Source of the DNA: Siphonodentalium dalli
Taxonomy: Eukaryota > Mollusca > Scaphopoda > Gadilida > Siphonodentaliidae
Assembly (NCBI GenBank): GCA_032622095.1
Contig: CP136066.1
Span: forward strand, 7,093,784 to 7,157,783
Reading direction: 5' to 3'
Length of the DNA: 64,000 nucleotides
Part shown: positions 10,610 through 23,798 of the stretch, one piece after another
Position numbering within the stretch: the first letter of the stretch is position 1
Layout of the letters: each line of letters starts with the position of its first letter
Translations under genes and position numbers: made by a program
Notes under the pieces: model-generated
The model's database searches: none
What the model was told of the DNA's origin: nothing
What the model saw: only the letters and a program-made list of their open reading frames with translations

Positions 10610-13600
10610 TTAACATTGACATGTGTGGTAGATGGGAACGAGTCATTTTTGGGTCATTCGGCCAAAACAAATGGCCACTGACGGCCATCTTCGATTTCAA
10701 AATGCTCATTAGCGCGGCTATAGGCCGTACTGTATGTCTGATCATCATGAAATTTGTCATGGCTGTTAAATATTTAAATGTAGATGGGAAGTTGGGAACA
10801 AGTCATTCTGGGATCATTCGGCCAAAAAACCATCTTGAATTTTACTCTTTGCATGACTAAATCCTTTGGCACAGTATGTAACTGGCTACAGGTCAGACCT
10901 TTGGTCGGATAAAATCATGAAAATTGTCATGAATGTTCACATTGACATACATGTACATGTACTGTAGAAAGGAAACATTTTGGGGTCATTCGGCCATAAA
11001 ACATGGCATCCGGCAGCCATCTTGGATTTCAAAATCCAATTAATTAGCATGGGCCACAAGCTTCATTATGTACATGTAACTACTTTACTACAATGTAATT
11101 AAATTTTAAATTTCACTAGTCAGAGCTGTAGTCTGTACATGTACATGTAGGTAGCTTGTTTGGTTACATGTACATGTACCTGATACAATTCAGTTGGCAA
11201 TTTCTCACTGCGCAGTGTACTTTTCATGGTTTGTAACTGCATTTGAGCACTGTGGCCAAACGGCATCTGCACTGCGACTGAACCACAACTACCGTACTCT
11301 AGGGTTAACATACCAGTACCAGTATACATGTATATCGTGTATTGTTTTATTTAAGACAAATACATATATGTTTGGAAAGATGTCTTTAATTGAGTTACTG
11401 GATATAGAATTGGGGTTTTAATCATAAAAAACACGTCAGTGGTAGAGTATCCCATATAGACTGACCCATGTTTTTTTTTAAATTCTCGAGAAATGTCTGC
11501 AGTGAAAGTTTTACTGAATGAAACTTAAATTTACCCCGAAATTCCAAATGCACTCGACAAAGATTGTGTTTTTCTCGAGAACTGATATCTGAATTTTCTC
11601 CGAACTCCTGCCACAGCATACTGTAAATAGGCATTGCCTATCATATACATCTTCCATTGGTTGGTATAACTTTTAAATTGACTACATGTACTTTTAACCA
11701 ATTAGACTAGCCCTGGTGTGGAAAACTCTTAAATGTTATAGCCCGATGTGCTGTTTACCGACGCCTGCACCAGGGTTTACAGCCCGCAGTTGGTATTCTA
11801 GGATGACCAGCATGTTAATTTTGTGAGGTAAACAAACTTAATAAAAGCAAATTTCAATTTAGGCCAACACTTTGTCTGGATGACAGCCTTCTTAATTCAG
11901 ATTGTTTGGTCTAACTGGGCTGCCACTCAGGTTCAATTAGTCATTTACTTAGGACAATATAGTATCATCAGGGGTTTGGCAACTTGGGTGTAGGGATTGG
12001 GGGGGGGGGGCTGGAAATATCTACAGTTCACCTTGTCCTTATTATACTAGCATTAACGTGAAGCAGGCGTGTACCGGTATATAGCATCGTCGTATATGGG
12101 CAGCGCAAAAAGGAGGCGGGTAGCGGAGCGCATTATACATGTAGGCCCCTGTGGTTTTTAGAAATGTGTTTACTGTTGTAATTGTGACATTTCTGTTCGA
12201 AATTTAGCTTTTAATTGCTTTAAATCCTGGATACATCTCGGTTTTGAAGTGGTAACCTTAACACGGTGTTGGTTGTTAACGCAGTATTTATCAGGGTGAC
12301 ACCACTTTGCAGGTGATCAATTACTTTAAGGATAGCTGTGAGTGCTCTCGCTGTGTTTTTCTCATGGTAAGGACTGACCGTTCAGCACATTTTCAAACAT
12401 TTTTCTCGGGTGTATGCACACACGAGCACAGCAAGCGTTGAGTAAACCCACTAGCTATCTAATGGTAGATGTAGATGTAGATAATAAATCCCCCCATGTG
12501 CATCACGTAGATACTAGTACATGTATGCTATATAGCTACCCGGTGCATCATTACTCATCACCTTGTCGGGGGGGGGGTGTATATTCCCAGGTACATCTTT
12601 ACTCATCACTCTATAAATAAAAACAATTTGAGAGTGACCCTTTAACTCTTCAGCCAATGTAGAATTTCATGCACTTTTAAAGTAATGCCATAGAAGAGAA
12701 ACGTCAATTTTGAACAGGACACTTTTTTGGCTGGCACTGGATTGCTCAATCCCAAAGTTTCCACAATGACCAGGAGGGGGGGGGGGGGTCTGCAAAAAAA
12801 TTGCACATACATGTATAGGGCCCAAAAAGATTTTTTCCGACCCCGAGGGACCCACCACCCCATTTGTGCAAAAACTAATTTGTGTGCATGACCAAATATC
12901 TCTTTAGTCTTATCCACCGGGGTGGGGTGGGGAGGGGAATTGTTTTTGGTGAGGTATACACATACATGTAAATGTAGATATGGTATATGGTTATTATACC
13001 CCCCCCCCCCCGCAATATTAGTCGGTGGGTATAGAGTTGACGTATCTAGCCATCCTTCCGTCTGTACAAACATTTTCCATTATAACTCAAGAGTCGGTTG
13101 TCATATTTTGATGCCCTATGGCATGGTGATGGACCAGAAATGGGGAACGAATATGCATAATATCACGGGTTGTGAACATCAATGCCTACCAGAGTTATGG
13201 GCCCTGTTCGACTTTATGAAATTCAGTCTGTACAAAGTTTTTGCAATATAAGTTAAGTGGCGGTTGTCAAATTTTGATGTAGTTTGGTATGGTGATAGAC
13301 CAGAATGATAGGGGAAGGATGGATGCACATATTACTGCATATCACAGGTTTCGCCTGTCAATGCATACCAGAGTTACCGGCCTTGTTCCATCCGAAACAC
13401 ATTTTGCATTATTATAACTCCACCATGAGTTAACAGATTTTGATGTTCTTTGGTACCGGTACGGGTATAGACCAACATGAGTGAACGAATATGTACATAT
13501 CACAGGAGCTTCAGTTGCTGTGGATTTTAAATATGTGCATGCACATGTGTGCACTACACTAGAGTCTGCAGTATATTCTCTGTCAGAAAAAATGTTTTGA

Positions 13601-13666
13601 AGAATGTCATTTCTCAATGCATCTGAATGCATCACATTATTTCAGTTCATCTATATGTACATGTAA

Positions 13667-13897
13667 GTGATAACAGTATACAATTGCGGTACATGTAGTA
13701 TTTTAGCAGTAAAACTCCAAGATGAAGTTCGGAAATTCAATGAGAATGAATTTGATTACATTCCAGAACAAGACAGTATTTCAGACATTGGAAATTTACG
13801 AGATACCCTTTTAAATGTCATGTTATGCAACAATCAGGTTAATGATATCTGGTCATCATTGAGTATTCACCATGTACTAGTGGTATCCAATTTATGA
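13667..13897 (+). CDS. Unrecognised 76-codon open frame in duplicated unit, copy 1
   Basis: I do not recognise this frame. The predicted peptide is acidic in its middle (around KFNENEFDYIPEQDS, residues 25-39) and has no signal peptide, membrane segment or metal motif. Its sequence is unchanged in copy 2 of the unit at 17750-17980. In the older inverted copy at 56213-56340 the same frame is broken by stop codons. It may be an exon fragment carried by the repeat unit or simply an open stretch retained because the duplication is recent. Start at the first ATG; no splice or promoter evidence. Confidence 0.25.
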   Translation: MITVYNCGTCSILAVKLQDEVRKFNENEFDYIPEQDSISDIGNLRDTLLNVMLCNNQVNDIWSSLSIHHVLVVSNL

Positions 13898-14284
13898 TAC
13901 AGTTTTTTTGTTGTTTTATTACTTTTATTCAGGTAATATATTAATTTTGTTACTATATATTTCTTCCGTTGACCATAAGTTTCCTGAACGCTATTATGGT
14001 GGTCCACTGTGAAGGCCGGGATTCTGTGATTGAAATCCAGAATGTTGCTAAATCTGAGGCTAAAGAGTCAAGATAGCTTCATATATAGCCTATACCAACA
14101 AGCATGGTACTAACATGCTTACAAACAACATTACATGGTCAGTACTTGTAAATTGTTTGAAAAAAAACCCATTTTGGAAAACATTTACAAGCACGATTTT
14201 TTCGGCCTCTGGAACACCCACCCACCCCGGCTACATATTGTTCCTTTGGTCGGATCATTCTGAAAAATTAGTCATAGCTGTTAA

Positions 14285-14715
14285 AGGTACTCAATCCGAT
14301 CAGACCCTCATAAATTACTAAATTATATTTCTTTGTCTTCGGGGGTAAAACAAATATTTTATTTGAGTCAAGGAACCTACCCATCAACGCTCAGAATGAT
14401 CAGATATCAATTTTTGAAGTTTTGTTATTTCTATTGTTTCTGGCCCAGAAACACGCCATCAAAAGGATGGTCTCGGTCAAAATTGCGTTATTATTACCAC
14501 TTGATTTTAGTGTTATCCATCTTCGTCCGTTTGAATAAGTGTTTCTGGGGCAATTATTAGTACACATCTCGAGAAATAACAAACTTCAAAAATCAATATC
14601 TGATCACTCTGAGCTTTGATGGGCGAGTTCCTCAACTCAAATAAAATATTTTTTACCCCTGAACTTGAAGCCAAAGAAATAGTAATTTAGGGGCGCTTAA
14701 TCGGACTGAGTACCT
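14285..14715. mobile_element. TTAA-flanked foldback element, complete copy
   Basis: Both ends carry AGGTACTCAATCCGAT or its reverse complement with TTAA at 14281-14284 and 14716-14719. It is the counterpart of 10229-10609 but with the full right arm, including a second copy of the sequence around ATTTTTTACCCCTGAA. Confidence 0.88.
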
Positions 14716-17700
14716 TTAACATTCACATGTGTGGTAGATGGGAACGAGTCATTTTGGGGTCATTCGGCCAAAACAAATGGCCACTGACGGCCATCTTCGA
14801 TTTCAAAATGCTCATTAGCACGGCTATAGGCCGTACTGTATGTCTGATCATCATGAAATTTGTCATGGCTGTTAAATATTTAAATGTAGATGGGAAGTTG
14901 GGAACAAGTCATTCATGGGATCATTCGGCCAAAAAACCAACTTGAATTTTACTCTTTGCATGACTAAATCCTTTGGCACAGTATGTAACTGGCTACAGGT
15001 CAGACCTTTGGTCGGATAATCATGAAAATTGTCATGAATGTTCACATTGACATACATGTACATGTACTGTAGAACGGAAACAAGTCATTATTCATTTTGG
15101 GGTCATTCGGCCATAAAACATGGCATCCGGCAGCCATCTTGGATTTCAAAATTCAATTAATTAGCATGGGCCACAAGCTTCATTATGTACATGTAACTAC
15201 TTTACTACATTGTAATTAAATTTTAAATTTCACTAGTCAGAGCTGTAGTCTGTACATGTACATGTAGGTAGCTTGTTTGGTTACATGTACATGTACCTGA
15301 TACAATTCAGTTGGCAATTTCTCACTGCGCAGTGTACTTTTCATGGTTTGTAACTGCATTTGAGCACTGTGGCCAAACAGCATCTGCACTGCGACTGAAC
15401 CACAACTACCGTAATCTAGGGTTAACATACCAGTACCAGTATACATGTATATCGTGTATTGTTTTATTTAAGACAAATACATGTATGTTTGGAAAGATGT
15501 CTTTAATTGAGTTACTGGATATGGAATTGGGGTTTTTATCATAACAACACGTCAGTGGTAGAGTATCCCATATAGACTGACCCATGTTTTTTTTAAAATT
15601 CTTGAGAAATGTCTGCAGTGAAAGTTTTACTGAATGAAACTTAAATTTACCCCGAAATTCCAAATGCACTCGACAAAGATTGTGTTTTTCTCGAGAACTG
15701 ATATCTGAATTTTCTCCGAACTCCTGCCACAGCATACTGTAAATAGGCATTGCCTATCATATACATCTTCCATTGGTTGGTATAACTTTTAAATTGACTA
15801 CATGTACTTTTAACCAATTAGACTAGCCCTGGTGTGGAAAACTCTTAAATGTTATAGCCCGATGTGCTGTTTACCGACGCCTGCATCAGGGTTTACTGCC
15901 CGCAGTGGGTATTCTAAGATGACCAGCATGTTAATTTTGTGAGGTAAACAAACTTAATAAAAGCAAATTTCAATTTAGGCCAACACTTTGTCTGGATGAC
16001 AGCCTTCTTAATTCAGATTGTTTGGTCTAACTGGGCTGCCACTCAGGTTCAATTAGTCATTTACTTAGGACAATATAGTATCATCAGGGGTTTGGCAACA
16101 TGGGAAATATCTACAGTTCACCTTGTCCTTATTATACTAGCATTAACTTGAAGCAGGCGTGTACCGGTATATATAATCGTCGTATATGGGCAGCGCAAAA
16201 AGGAGGCGGGTAGCGGAGCGCATTATACATGTAGGCCCCTGTGGTTTTTAGAAATGTGTTTACTGTTGTAATTGTGACATTTCTGTTCGAAATTTTGCTT
16301 TTAATTGCTTTAAATCCTGGATACATCTCGGTTTTGAAGTGGTAACCTTAACACGGTGTTGGTTGTCAACGCAGTATTTATCAGGGTGACACCACTTTGC
16401 AGGTGATCAATTACTTTAAGGATAGCTGTGAGTGCTCTCGCTGTGTTTTCTCATGGTAAGGACTGACCGTTCAGCACATTTTCAAACTTTTTTCTCGGGT
16501 GTATGCACACACGAGCACAGCAAGCGTTGAGTAAATCCACTTGCTATCTAATGGTAGATGTACATGTAGATAATAAATCCCCGCATGTGCATCACGTAGA
16601 TACTAGTACATGTATGCTATATAGATACCCGGTGCATCATTACTCATCACCTTGTCGGGGGGTGTATATTCCCAGGTACATCTTTACTCATCACTCTATA
16701 AATAAAACAAATTTGAGAGTGACCCTTTAACTCTTCAGCCAATATAGAATTTCATGCACTTTTAAAGTAATGCCATATAAGAGAAACGTCAATTTTGAAC
16801 AGGGCACTTTTTTGGCTGTGCACTGGATTGCTCAATCCCAAAGTTTCCACAATGACCAGGAGGGGGGGGGGGGGGTCTGCACAAAAATTGCACATACATG
16901 TATAGGGCCCAAAAAGTGTTTTTCCGACCCCGAGGGACCCACCACCCCATTTGTGCAAAAACAAATTTGTGTGCATGACCAAATATCTCTTTAGTCTTAT
17001 CCACCGGGGTGGGGTGGGGAGGGGAATTGATTTTGGTTAGGTATACACATACATGTAAATGTAGATATGGTATATGGTTATTATACCCCCCCCCCCAATA
17101 TTAGTCGGTGGGTATATAGTTGACGTCTCTAGCCATCCTTCCGTCTGTACAAACATTTTCCATTATAACTCAAGAGTCGGTTGTCATATTTTGATGCCCT
17201 ATGGCATGGTGATGGACCAGAAATGGGGAACGAATATGCATAATATCACGGGTTGTGAACATCAATGCCTACCAGAGTTATGGGCCCTGTTCGACTTTAT
17301 GAAATTCAGTCTGTACAAAGTTTTTGCATTATAAGTTAAGTGTCGGTTGTCAAATTTTGATGTAGTTTGGTATGGTGATAGACCAGAATGATAGGGGAAG
17401 GATGGATGCACATATTACTGCATATCACAGGTTTCGCCTGTCAATGCATACCAGAGTTACCGGCCTTGTTCCATCCGAAACGCAATTTGCATTATTATAA
17501 CTCCACCATGAGTTAACAGATTTTGATGTTCTTTGGTACCGGTTCGGGTATAGACCAACATGAGTGAACGAATATGTACATATCACAGGAGCTTCAGTTG
17601 CTGTGGATTTTAAATATGTGCATGCACATGTGTGCACTACACTAGAGTCTGCAGTATATTCTCTGTCAGAAAAAATGTTTTGAAGAATGTCATTTCTCAA

Positions 17701-17749
17701 TGCATCTGAATGCATCACATTATTTCAGTTCATCTATATGTACATGTAA

Positions 17750-17980
17750 GTGATAACAGTATACAATTGCGGTACATGTAGTATTTTAGCAGTAAAACTC
17801 CAAGATGAAGTTCGGAAATTCAATGAGAATGAATTTGATTACATTCCAGAACAAGACAGTATTTCAGACATTGGAAATTTACGAGATACCCTTTTAAATG
17901 TCATGTTATGCAACAATCAGGTTAATGATATCTGGTCATCATTGAGTATTCATCATGTACTAGTGGTATCCAATTTATGA
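17750..17980 (+). CDS. Unrecognised 76-codon open frame in duplicated unit, copy 2
   Basis: Encodes the same peptide as 13667-13897 without a residue changed. Flanking DNA differs slightly (GTTGTT in copy 1 against TTTATT in copy 2 just after the stop). No domain recognised. Because the whole unit is nearly identical between copies, identity of the frame alone does not prove selection. Confidence 0.25.
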   Translation: MITVYNCGTCSILAVKLQDEVRKFNENEFDYIPEQDSISDIGNLRDTLLNVMLCNNQVNDIWSSLSIHHVLVVSNL

Positions 17981-18310
17981 TACAGTTTTTTTTTTATTAT
18001 TACTTTTATTCAGGTAATATATTAATTTTGTTACAATATATTTCTTCCGTTGATCATAAGTTTCCTGAACACTATTATGGTGGTCCACTGAGAAGGCCGG
18101 GATTCTGTGATTGAAATCCAGAATGTAGCTAAATCTGAGGCTAAATAGTCACTATAGCAGCATATATAGCCTATACCAACAAGCATGGCACTAACATGCT
18201 TACAAACAACATTACATGGTCAGTACTTGTAAATTGTTTGAAAAAAAAACCTATTTTGGAAAACATTTACAAGCACGATTTTTTCGGCCTCTGGAACACC
18301 CACCAACCCC

Positions 18311-19195
18311 GGCCCTACATGTATATACGGAATTTGTTTGCAGACACCCCCCTTCAATGACAGGGAAATAGTGTATTTGGCACTGTCAAATTCAACTATA
18401 CGCATGTAATAGATACCGCCTAAATATACCTACAATAAATATGTTCATGTAGAAACGTCACAATGTTTTGCACATGTTCTCTTCAAACCCGCCATCCCAG
18501 GTGACAGGTATATGCCTATATGGGTGGACATGGTGATTTGAGTATGGCATTCAACATGTACGCATGTACGTAGTCGGTCAGATAGCTTGTTAAAACCAGA
18601 TGTTTTGGTCCTGCAAATATTTGCTAAACAATTTTATTTATATATCACTGATGTAATTGGGTGTTCATTGAAATGTCAAGCAAAAGTAATAAAATTAAGA
18701 AAAAAAAATTATAATAGCAACTGTACCCTGTTCCATCCAACCAACACCCAAACTACCCCCACGGCTCCTAGCTCAAATTTTAGCCCAACTTTATAAAAGT
18801 TAACATTTGTTTCTCAATTGTCTGGTAAAAACACATTGCAATCGTCACCAAACATAATATGGATTCTCGGAGTGACATCTAAATGAGAGATTACCATTCG
18901 GAGCCCCCCCCCGAAATTTTGGTAAAAAAACATGGCTGCCAACGGCTATCTTGTTTTTACTATTTGTTTGACTAAATCCTGTTAAGGTTAACACACCCCA
19001 CACGTAACATCTCTCATCTGATCGTCACAAAACTTCATATGGATCTTCGGGGTGACATCTTGATGGGAGCTATCCATTTTTAGCTCAACTTACTTTGTAA
19101 GTTTGAGCTATTCCCATGGTTTGGCGTCCGTCGTCCGTGTGTGCGTGTGCGCGTGTGTCCGTGTGTCCGTGTGTCCGTGCGTCCGTGTGTCCGTC
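18311..19195. other. Unassigned DNA leading into satellite
   Basis: No gene recognised. Diverged half-monomers with ATATGGATTCTCGGAGTGAC and ATGGCTGCCAACGGC appear near 18850-19075. At 19080-19195 AAGTTTGAGCTATTCCCATG is followed by a GTCCGTGTGTCC-type microsatellite. Confidence 0.5.
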
Positions 19196-20880
19196 AACAA
19201 TTTCCTTTGGCGCTGGCTACAGGTCGTACCTTTGGTCTAATCTTTATGAAATTTGTCATGAATGTTGACATTGACATATACCGTATAGGGGAACGAGTCA
19301 TTTTGGGGTCATTCCGTCAAAAAACATGGTCGCTGGCAGCCATCTTGGATTTCAAAATGCAATCCATTGGCGCGGGATACAGGTCGTACTGTTCGTCTGA
19401 TCATCATGACATTTGTCATGGATCTTTATATTGACATGTAGATGGGAACGAGTGATGTTGGGGTTATTCGGCAAAAAAACATGGCCGCCAGCAGCCATCT
19501 TGGATTTTACTCTTTGCATGACTAAATCGTTTGGCGCTGGCTACAGGTCATAGCTTAAATTTGGTCGGAACTTTATGAAATTTGTCATGGATGTTAACAA
19601 TGACATGTAGATGGGAACGAGTCATTTTGGGGTCGATCGGTCAAAAAACATGGCCGATGGTTGCTATCTTGGATTTCAAAATGCAATCCATTAGCGCGGG
19701 CTACAGGTCGTACTGTTTGTCTGATCATCACGAACTTTGTCATGGATGTTAATATTGACATGTAGATGAGAACGAGTGATTTTGGGGTCGTCTTGGATTT
19801 TTGGGTCATTCGGCCAAAAACATGGCCACCAGCAGCCATCTTGGATTTTACTCTTTGCATGACTAAATCCTTTGGCGCGGGATACAGGTCGTAGCTTTGG
19901 TCGAAAATTCATGAAATTTGTCATGGGTGTTAATAATGAGATGTAGATGGGAATGAGTCATTTTGGGGTCGTTCGGCCAAAAAGCATGGCCGCCAGCAGC
20001 CATCTTGGATTTTACTCTTTGCATGACTAAATCCTTTGGCGCGGGCTACAGGTCGTACCTTTGGTCTGATCTTTATAAAAATTTTCACGAATGTTGACAT
20101 TGACATGTAGATGGGAATGAGTCATTTTGGGGCCATTCGGCCAAAAACATGGCCACTGGCGGCCATCTTGGATTTCAAAATTCAATCCATTGACCCGGGC
20201 TGCAGGTCGTACTGTTCGTCTGATCATCATGAAATTTGTCGTGGATGTTAATATTGACATGTATATTGGAACGAAGTGATTTTGGGGTCATTCGGCCCAA
20301 AAACATGACTGCTGGTGGCCGTCTTGGATTTCAAAATTAAATCCATTGGTGCGGAATACAGGTCGTACTATTCGTCTGATTATCATGAAATTTGTTCTGG
20401 ATGTTAATATTGACATGTAGATGGGAACGAGTCATTTTGGGGTTGTTCAGACAAAAAACATGGCCGCCAGCAGGCGTCTTGGATTTTACTCTATACATGA
20501 CTAAATCCTTTGGCGCGGGCTACAGGTCGTAGCGTTGATCGGATCTTCATGACATTTGTCATGGATGTTAACAATGACATGTAGATGGGATTTGTAAAGG
20601 CTGTTGACATTGACATGTAGATGGGGAACGAGTCATTTTGGGGTCGTTTCACTCTTTGCATGACTAAATCCTTTGGCACAGGCTACAGGTCGTACCTTTG
20701 GTCAGATCATTATGATATTTGTAAAGGCTGTAGATGGAAACAATTCATTTTGGGGTAATTCGGAAAAAACAAGACTGCCGGTGGCCATTTTATAATTTAC
20801 TCTTTGCATCACTAAATTCTTTGGCACACCCTACAGGGCACAACCCTCATTCGATTGTCATCAAACTTAATATGGATCCT
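19196..20880 (+). repeat. Satellite array, monomer about 180 bp
   Basis: About nine monomers in head-to-tail order, each with GGCGCGGGCTACAGGTCGTA, a Phe-like word ATGAAATTTGTCATGGATGT, TTGACATGTAGATGGGAACG, AGTCATTTTGGGGTC and CAGCCATCTTGGATTT. Alternating monomers carry either TTTACTCTTTGCATGACTAA or TTTCAAAATGCAATCCATT, which implies a two-monomer higher-order unit of about 350 bp. Open frames of 60-90 codons inside are repeat by-products. Confidence 0.9.
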
Positions 20881-23250
20881 CGAGGTAACCTCTAGATGGG
20901 AAATTATCATTTTAGTTTTCATTGTTGGCATACCGGTACCGGTACAAACATCCCCGTGATTGTGGGGTTCCACACAGAGGTACTACTATAATCAAAGTAA
21001 TTGACTGGAAAAATGGGGTGGTACCCCGGTAAAGACCATTGTATTGCTGGTAGTATACGTTATCCACAGTGGTATCAAGATGGTCACTGCGGTGGAGTCA
21101 CGGTACCGATTGGTCAGGGACGTGGCCAGAGGATCTCCATGGGGGGGGTGTCCACTTCGGGAAATTTCAACACTGCACTCCTCCCCCTTGAATCCGACCA
21201 AAAACACAAGTTTAGCATAATTCCATGTGCACCTTTCACCACCCATTGAACCTCAATGATAAGGCATAATAGCCTACATGTAGATATATTCATAAACCAT
21301 GGTTCTATATACCCAGTGTCAGAACATTCTGAACCTGAACATTCCACAAATACACAGAACGACACGATGTGTAAATGCGTTTGTCGATACGTCACGAGTG
21401 CTGCCGCAGAGGGATAAAGCAGAGGGGGTGGGTCCACATCAGAAGATTGTTTGCAGGGAGATCACTCTAGACCTTTTGATTGGAATGAGTTGTGCAAGTA
21501 TACAGCTTTGATTGGAATGAGTTGTGCAGGTATAGAATTATGACAACCCACTAATAGACCGTGGTATCATAACCACTAGAGAAGACCCAAAAACAAATCA
21601 AAGCACATATCTGGTTATACCTCCAAGGTGACAGTCGGGATAATTCTCAAAACAAAAATGAAGAAAATCATTGAAATTGAAATGAAAAAGGGATGATTAT
21701 CATGTACATGTAGGTATATGTAGCATGTGTACATGTATGTCTCTATGATTCAACAAAGGTAGACTGAGAACTGTTTAGTAGTACATGTACTAGTAAAGTA
21801 GTATACAGGTAGTGGTAATTACTAGGCTTAATCTTGGACGTAAGGAATTATTCTGACTTCGTCTTTTTAACGGCTCGAGTGAAAGTTTACAGTTGGTTAA
21901 AAATTATCTGATTCTAATTACCAGAATGCCGCTGAATACCGTGATAACGTTTTACACATAGTGAATTCAACGAGTATAGGTACATTCAGCTTAGTTTAAC
22001 TTGAATGTGAATAGCACTAGTTTTGTGAAAGTTACATAACTCTTGTCTTGATTTTGACCAAAGTAAAAAGATACTAGTAATGTGAAATTATTATATACCT
22101 CATTATTATGTATATCGGCAATAATTCACTTTTCAGGGTTCGACCATTTGTTCAAGTAAAATGTAACTATCTTTGGATTGAAAGGTGTTTATTGTTTTAG
22201 TCTATCTTAAATGTGTCACACTACGGTGTTTATAGACTAAATTGCTCAAGATGGCTTCCAAAATGGCAACCAAATTTGTAAAAAGTAAAAAGTTAACATA
22301 TCCCGAACATTATTCTCTGCGTTATCCGAAAAAAGTGGCAAATTGTGACTCACTTGGTTATTGTACGCGTTAGTTACAATGTAATTAACTGACAACTACG
22401 TTTTATTATGTTTGTCCCAGTTCCGTATGGGGCATGACAAATTCATTTGAAAGTTGCAGTATGGAATTTTGCGGAGAACCATATTATTGAAAGGAAATGG
22501 GCAAAACTTTGCGACTGAACTGAGATGAACCATGATATGTGGGTATTCTGGCCCATTATGATAAAAATTTATCAACTGGAAGCCAAGATGGTAGCCAGGG
22601 AGTTATGATCATAGATGAGAATAATAGGTATACAGGGAGTTATTGTTTGGTCATGAATGATGTGTGGGTATATAGGGAGTGCCCTGTTGTAGATAATCAT
22701 CTATTTTCAATTGGTAATTAAATCAAAATAACAAAGATAGACTCCCAAGTATTTGAAACATCTATACTATGGAAGATGTAAGGACTATCGATAATTATTT
22801 TTGGGGAAATACTGGTCAAACGTCAATTTCTAGAAAAGTTAATGAATCATCATGGAGATGAACCCTTGACTATTAATATCTTGTTTGATAATTTTTCACC
22901 CACTGACCGACGCGCGAAGAGCGTCCATTGGGTGTACTATAATCGTAGGACTCATGCGTTTCTGTTGAACTGAACTAGTGTCTATGCGTTTCTGCTGAGC
23001 TGCACTGACGTTTGATCGCAAAATAAAATTATAATCATTATCAAAGCACACGTTTGGATAACACCGCCATAAACTGTTCATATTATGCTGTTGAGCTCAT
23101 ATCGTCAATAAAATTAGAGTTATAACTCATTAAACTAAGAATTACTGCTAACGTATTTCTACCAATTGGGTAACTAGATTCAGGTTGAGCTGGAACTTGA
23201 GAAATTTTTAATTCAACCAATTGAAATGCCGTTGGAATTGGAAAGGGTTA
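20881..23250. other. Unassigned DNA
   Basis: No gene recognised. Overlapping frames on both strands at 20992-21511 (up to 107 codons) lack domain features; the opposing frames indicate chance openness. Some TACATGTA-rich words occur near 21710-21800. Part may be transposon-derived but no ends could be defined. Confidence 0.45.
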
Positions 23251-23270
23251 AGGTTGTGGGGCAACGCAAA

Positions 23271-23464
23271 TGACGTCATCGTAAACAAGGCGCCTCGAAA
23301 TGAGTCAAAAATCGTGCACAGTACATGTCTCGCTTCGTCTCGGAATCGTGATTTAAATTCATTCATTTTGACTGTTACTGTGTCCTAAGATATTAAAAAC
23401 TTGTGGAATGTGCTTAGGAAGGATTGTGTTGATATCTAATAAGTGGGATTTACCTCCCAAAAAG
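23271..23464 (+). promoter_or_regulatory. Possible promoter with CRE site and first exon
   Basis: A full TGACGTCA site at 23271-23278 lies in a locally GC-richer stretch. At 23408 an ATG opens 19 codons that end exactly at a strong donor, AAAG/GTGAGT (23464/23465). The arrangement resembles a promoter plus short first coding exon, but no downstream exon was found. The evidence is only positional; chance is quite possible. Confidence 0.2.
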
Positions 23465-23798
23465 GTGAGTTTCAGGCCTGCATTTGTTGTCAATCTGTAT
23501 TCTGTAGATTATCTGATTCTGACAGCGCTCGTCTGCAACTGTAATTGGCAGAATTCGCGTGTTTGTCTAAACGTTTTCTCCACTCGATTCTCTCAAAATT
23601 CACAATAATCGGTCAAATTCTTTCAATAATTCTATCTAAATACATCTTAGCTATTATTCGGATCAGATCTCCCCGTCGAGAAAGCGATATGTTGACCAAA
23701 ACGACACTTGAGAAAGTTGTTTACATTTTGAGTGCACACTGCCTGCGGCACAGTACACGCTCGATTTTTATCATGGAAACAAATCAATTTCTTCCATC

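Larger units (their letters stand above)
9700..11040 (+). repeat. Satellite monomers, about 180 bp, with inserted elements
   Basis: Monomers carry GGAACGAGTCATTTTGGGGT, CATTCGGCCAAAAAA, GGCCATCTTGGATTTCAAAA, GACTAAATCCTTTGGCGC and TCATGAAATTTGTCATGG. Here they are interrupted by the palindrome at 9947-10048 and the TTAA element at 10229-10609. The main array is at 19200-20790. Monomers from 10171 onward belong to the 4-kb duplicated unit and are repeated at 14716-15170. Confidence 0.85.
10171..14226 (+). repeat. 4.06-kb tandemly duplicated unit, copy 1
   Basis: From the CCGGCTACATATTG at 10171 onward the sequence is repeated almost base for base starting at 14227. The offset drifts from 4056 to about 4117 and back to 4083 because of small insertions and deletions (a missing transposon arm near 10580, G- and C-run differences near 12000, 12570 and 13000). 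The unit carries a TTAA element, 180-bp satellite monomers, a CGGCC minisatellite fragment, simple G/C tracts and a 76-codon open frame near its right end. No complete gene is visible. Confidence 0.92.
14227..18310 (+). repeat. 4.06-kb tandemly duplicated unit, copy 2
   Basis: Direct repeat of 10171-14226. The junction reads CACCCACCCCGGCTACATAT, joining the unit's right end (CACCAACCCCGG in copy 2) to its left end (GCGCCGGCTACAT in copy 1) at a shared CCGG. This copy keeps a complete TTAA element and the same satellite monomers, minisatellite fragment, G/C tracts and 76-codon frame. Confidence 0.92.
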
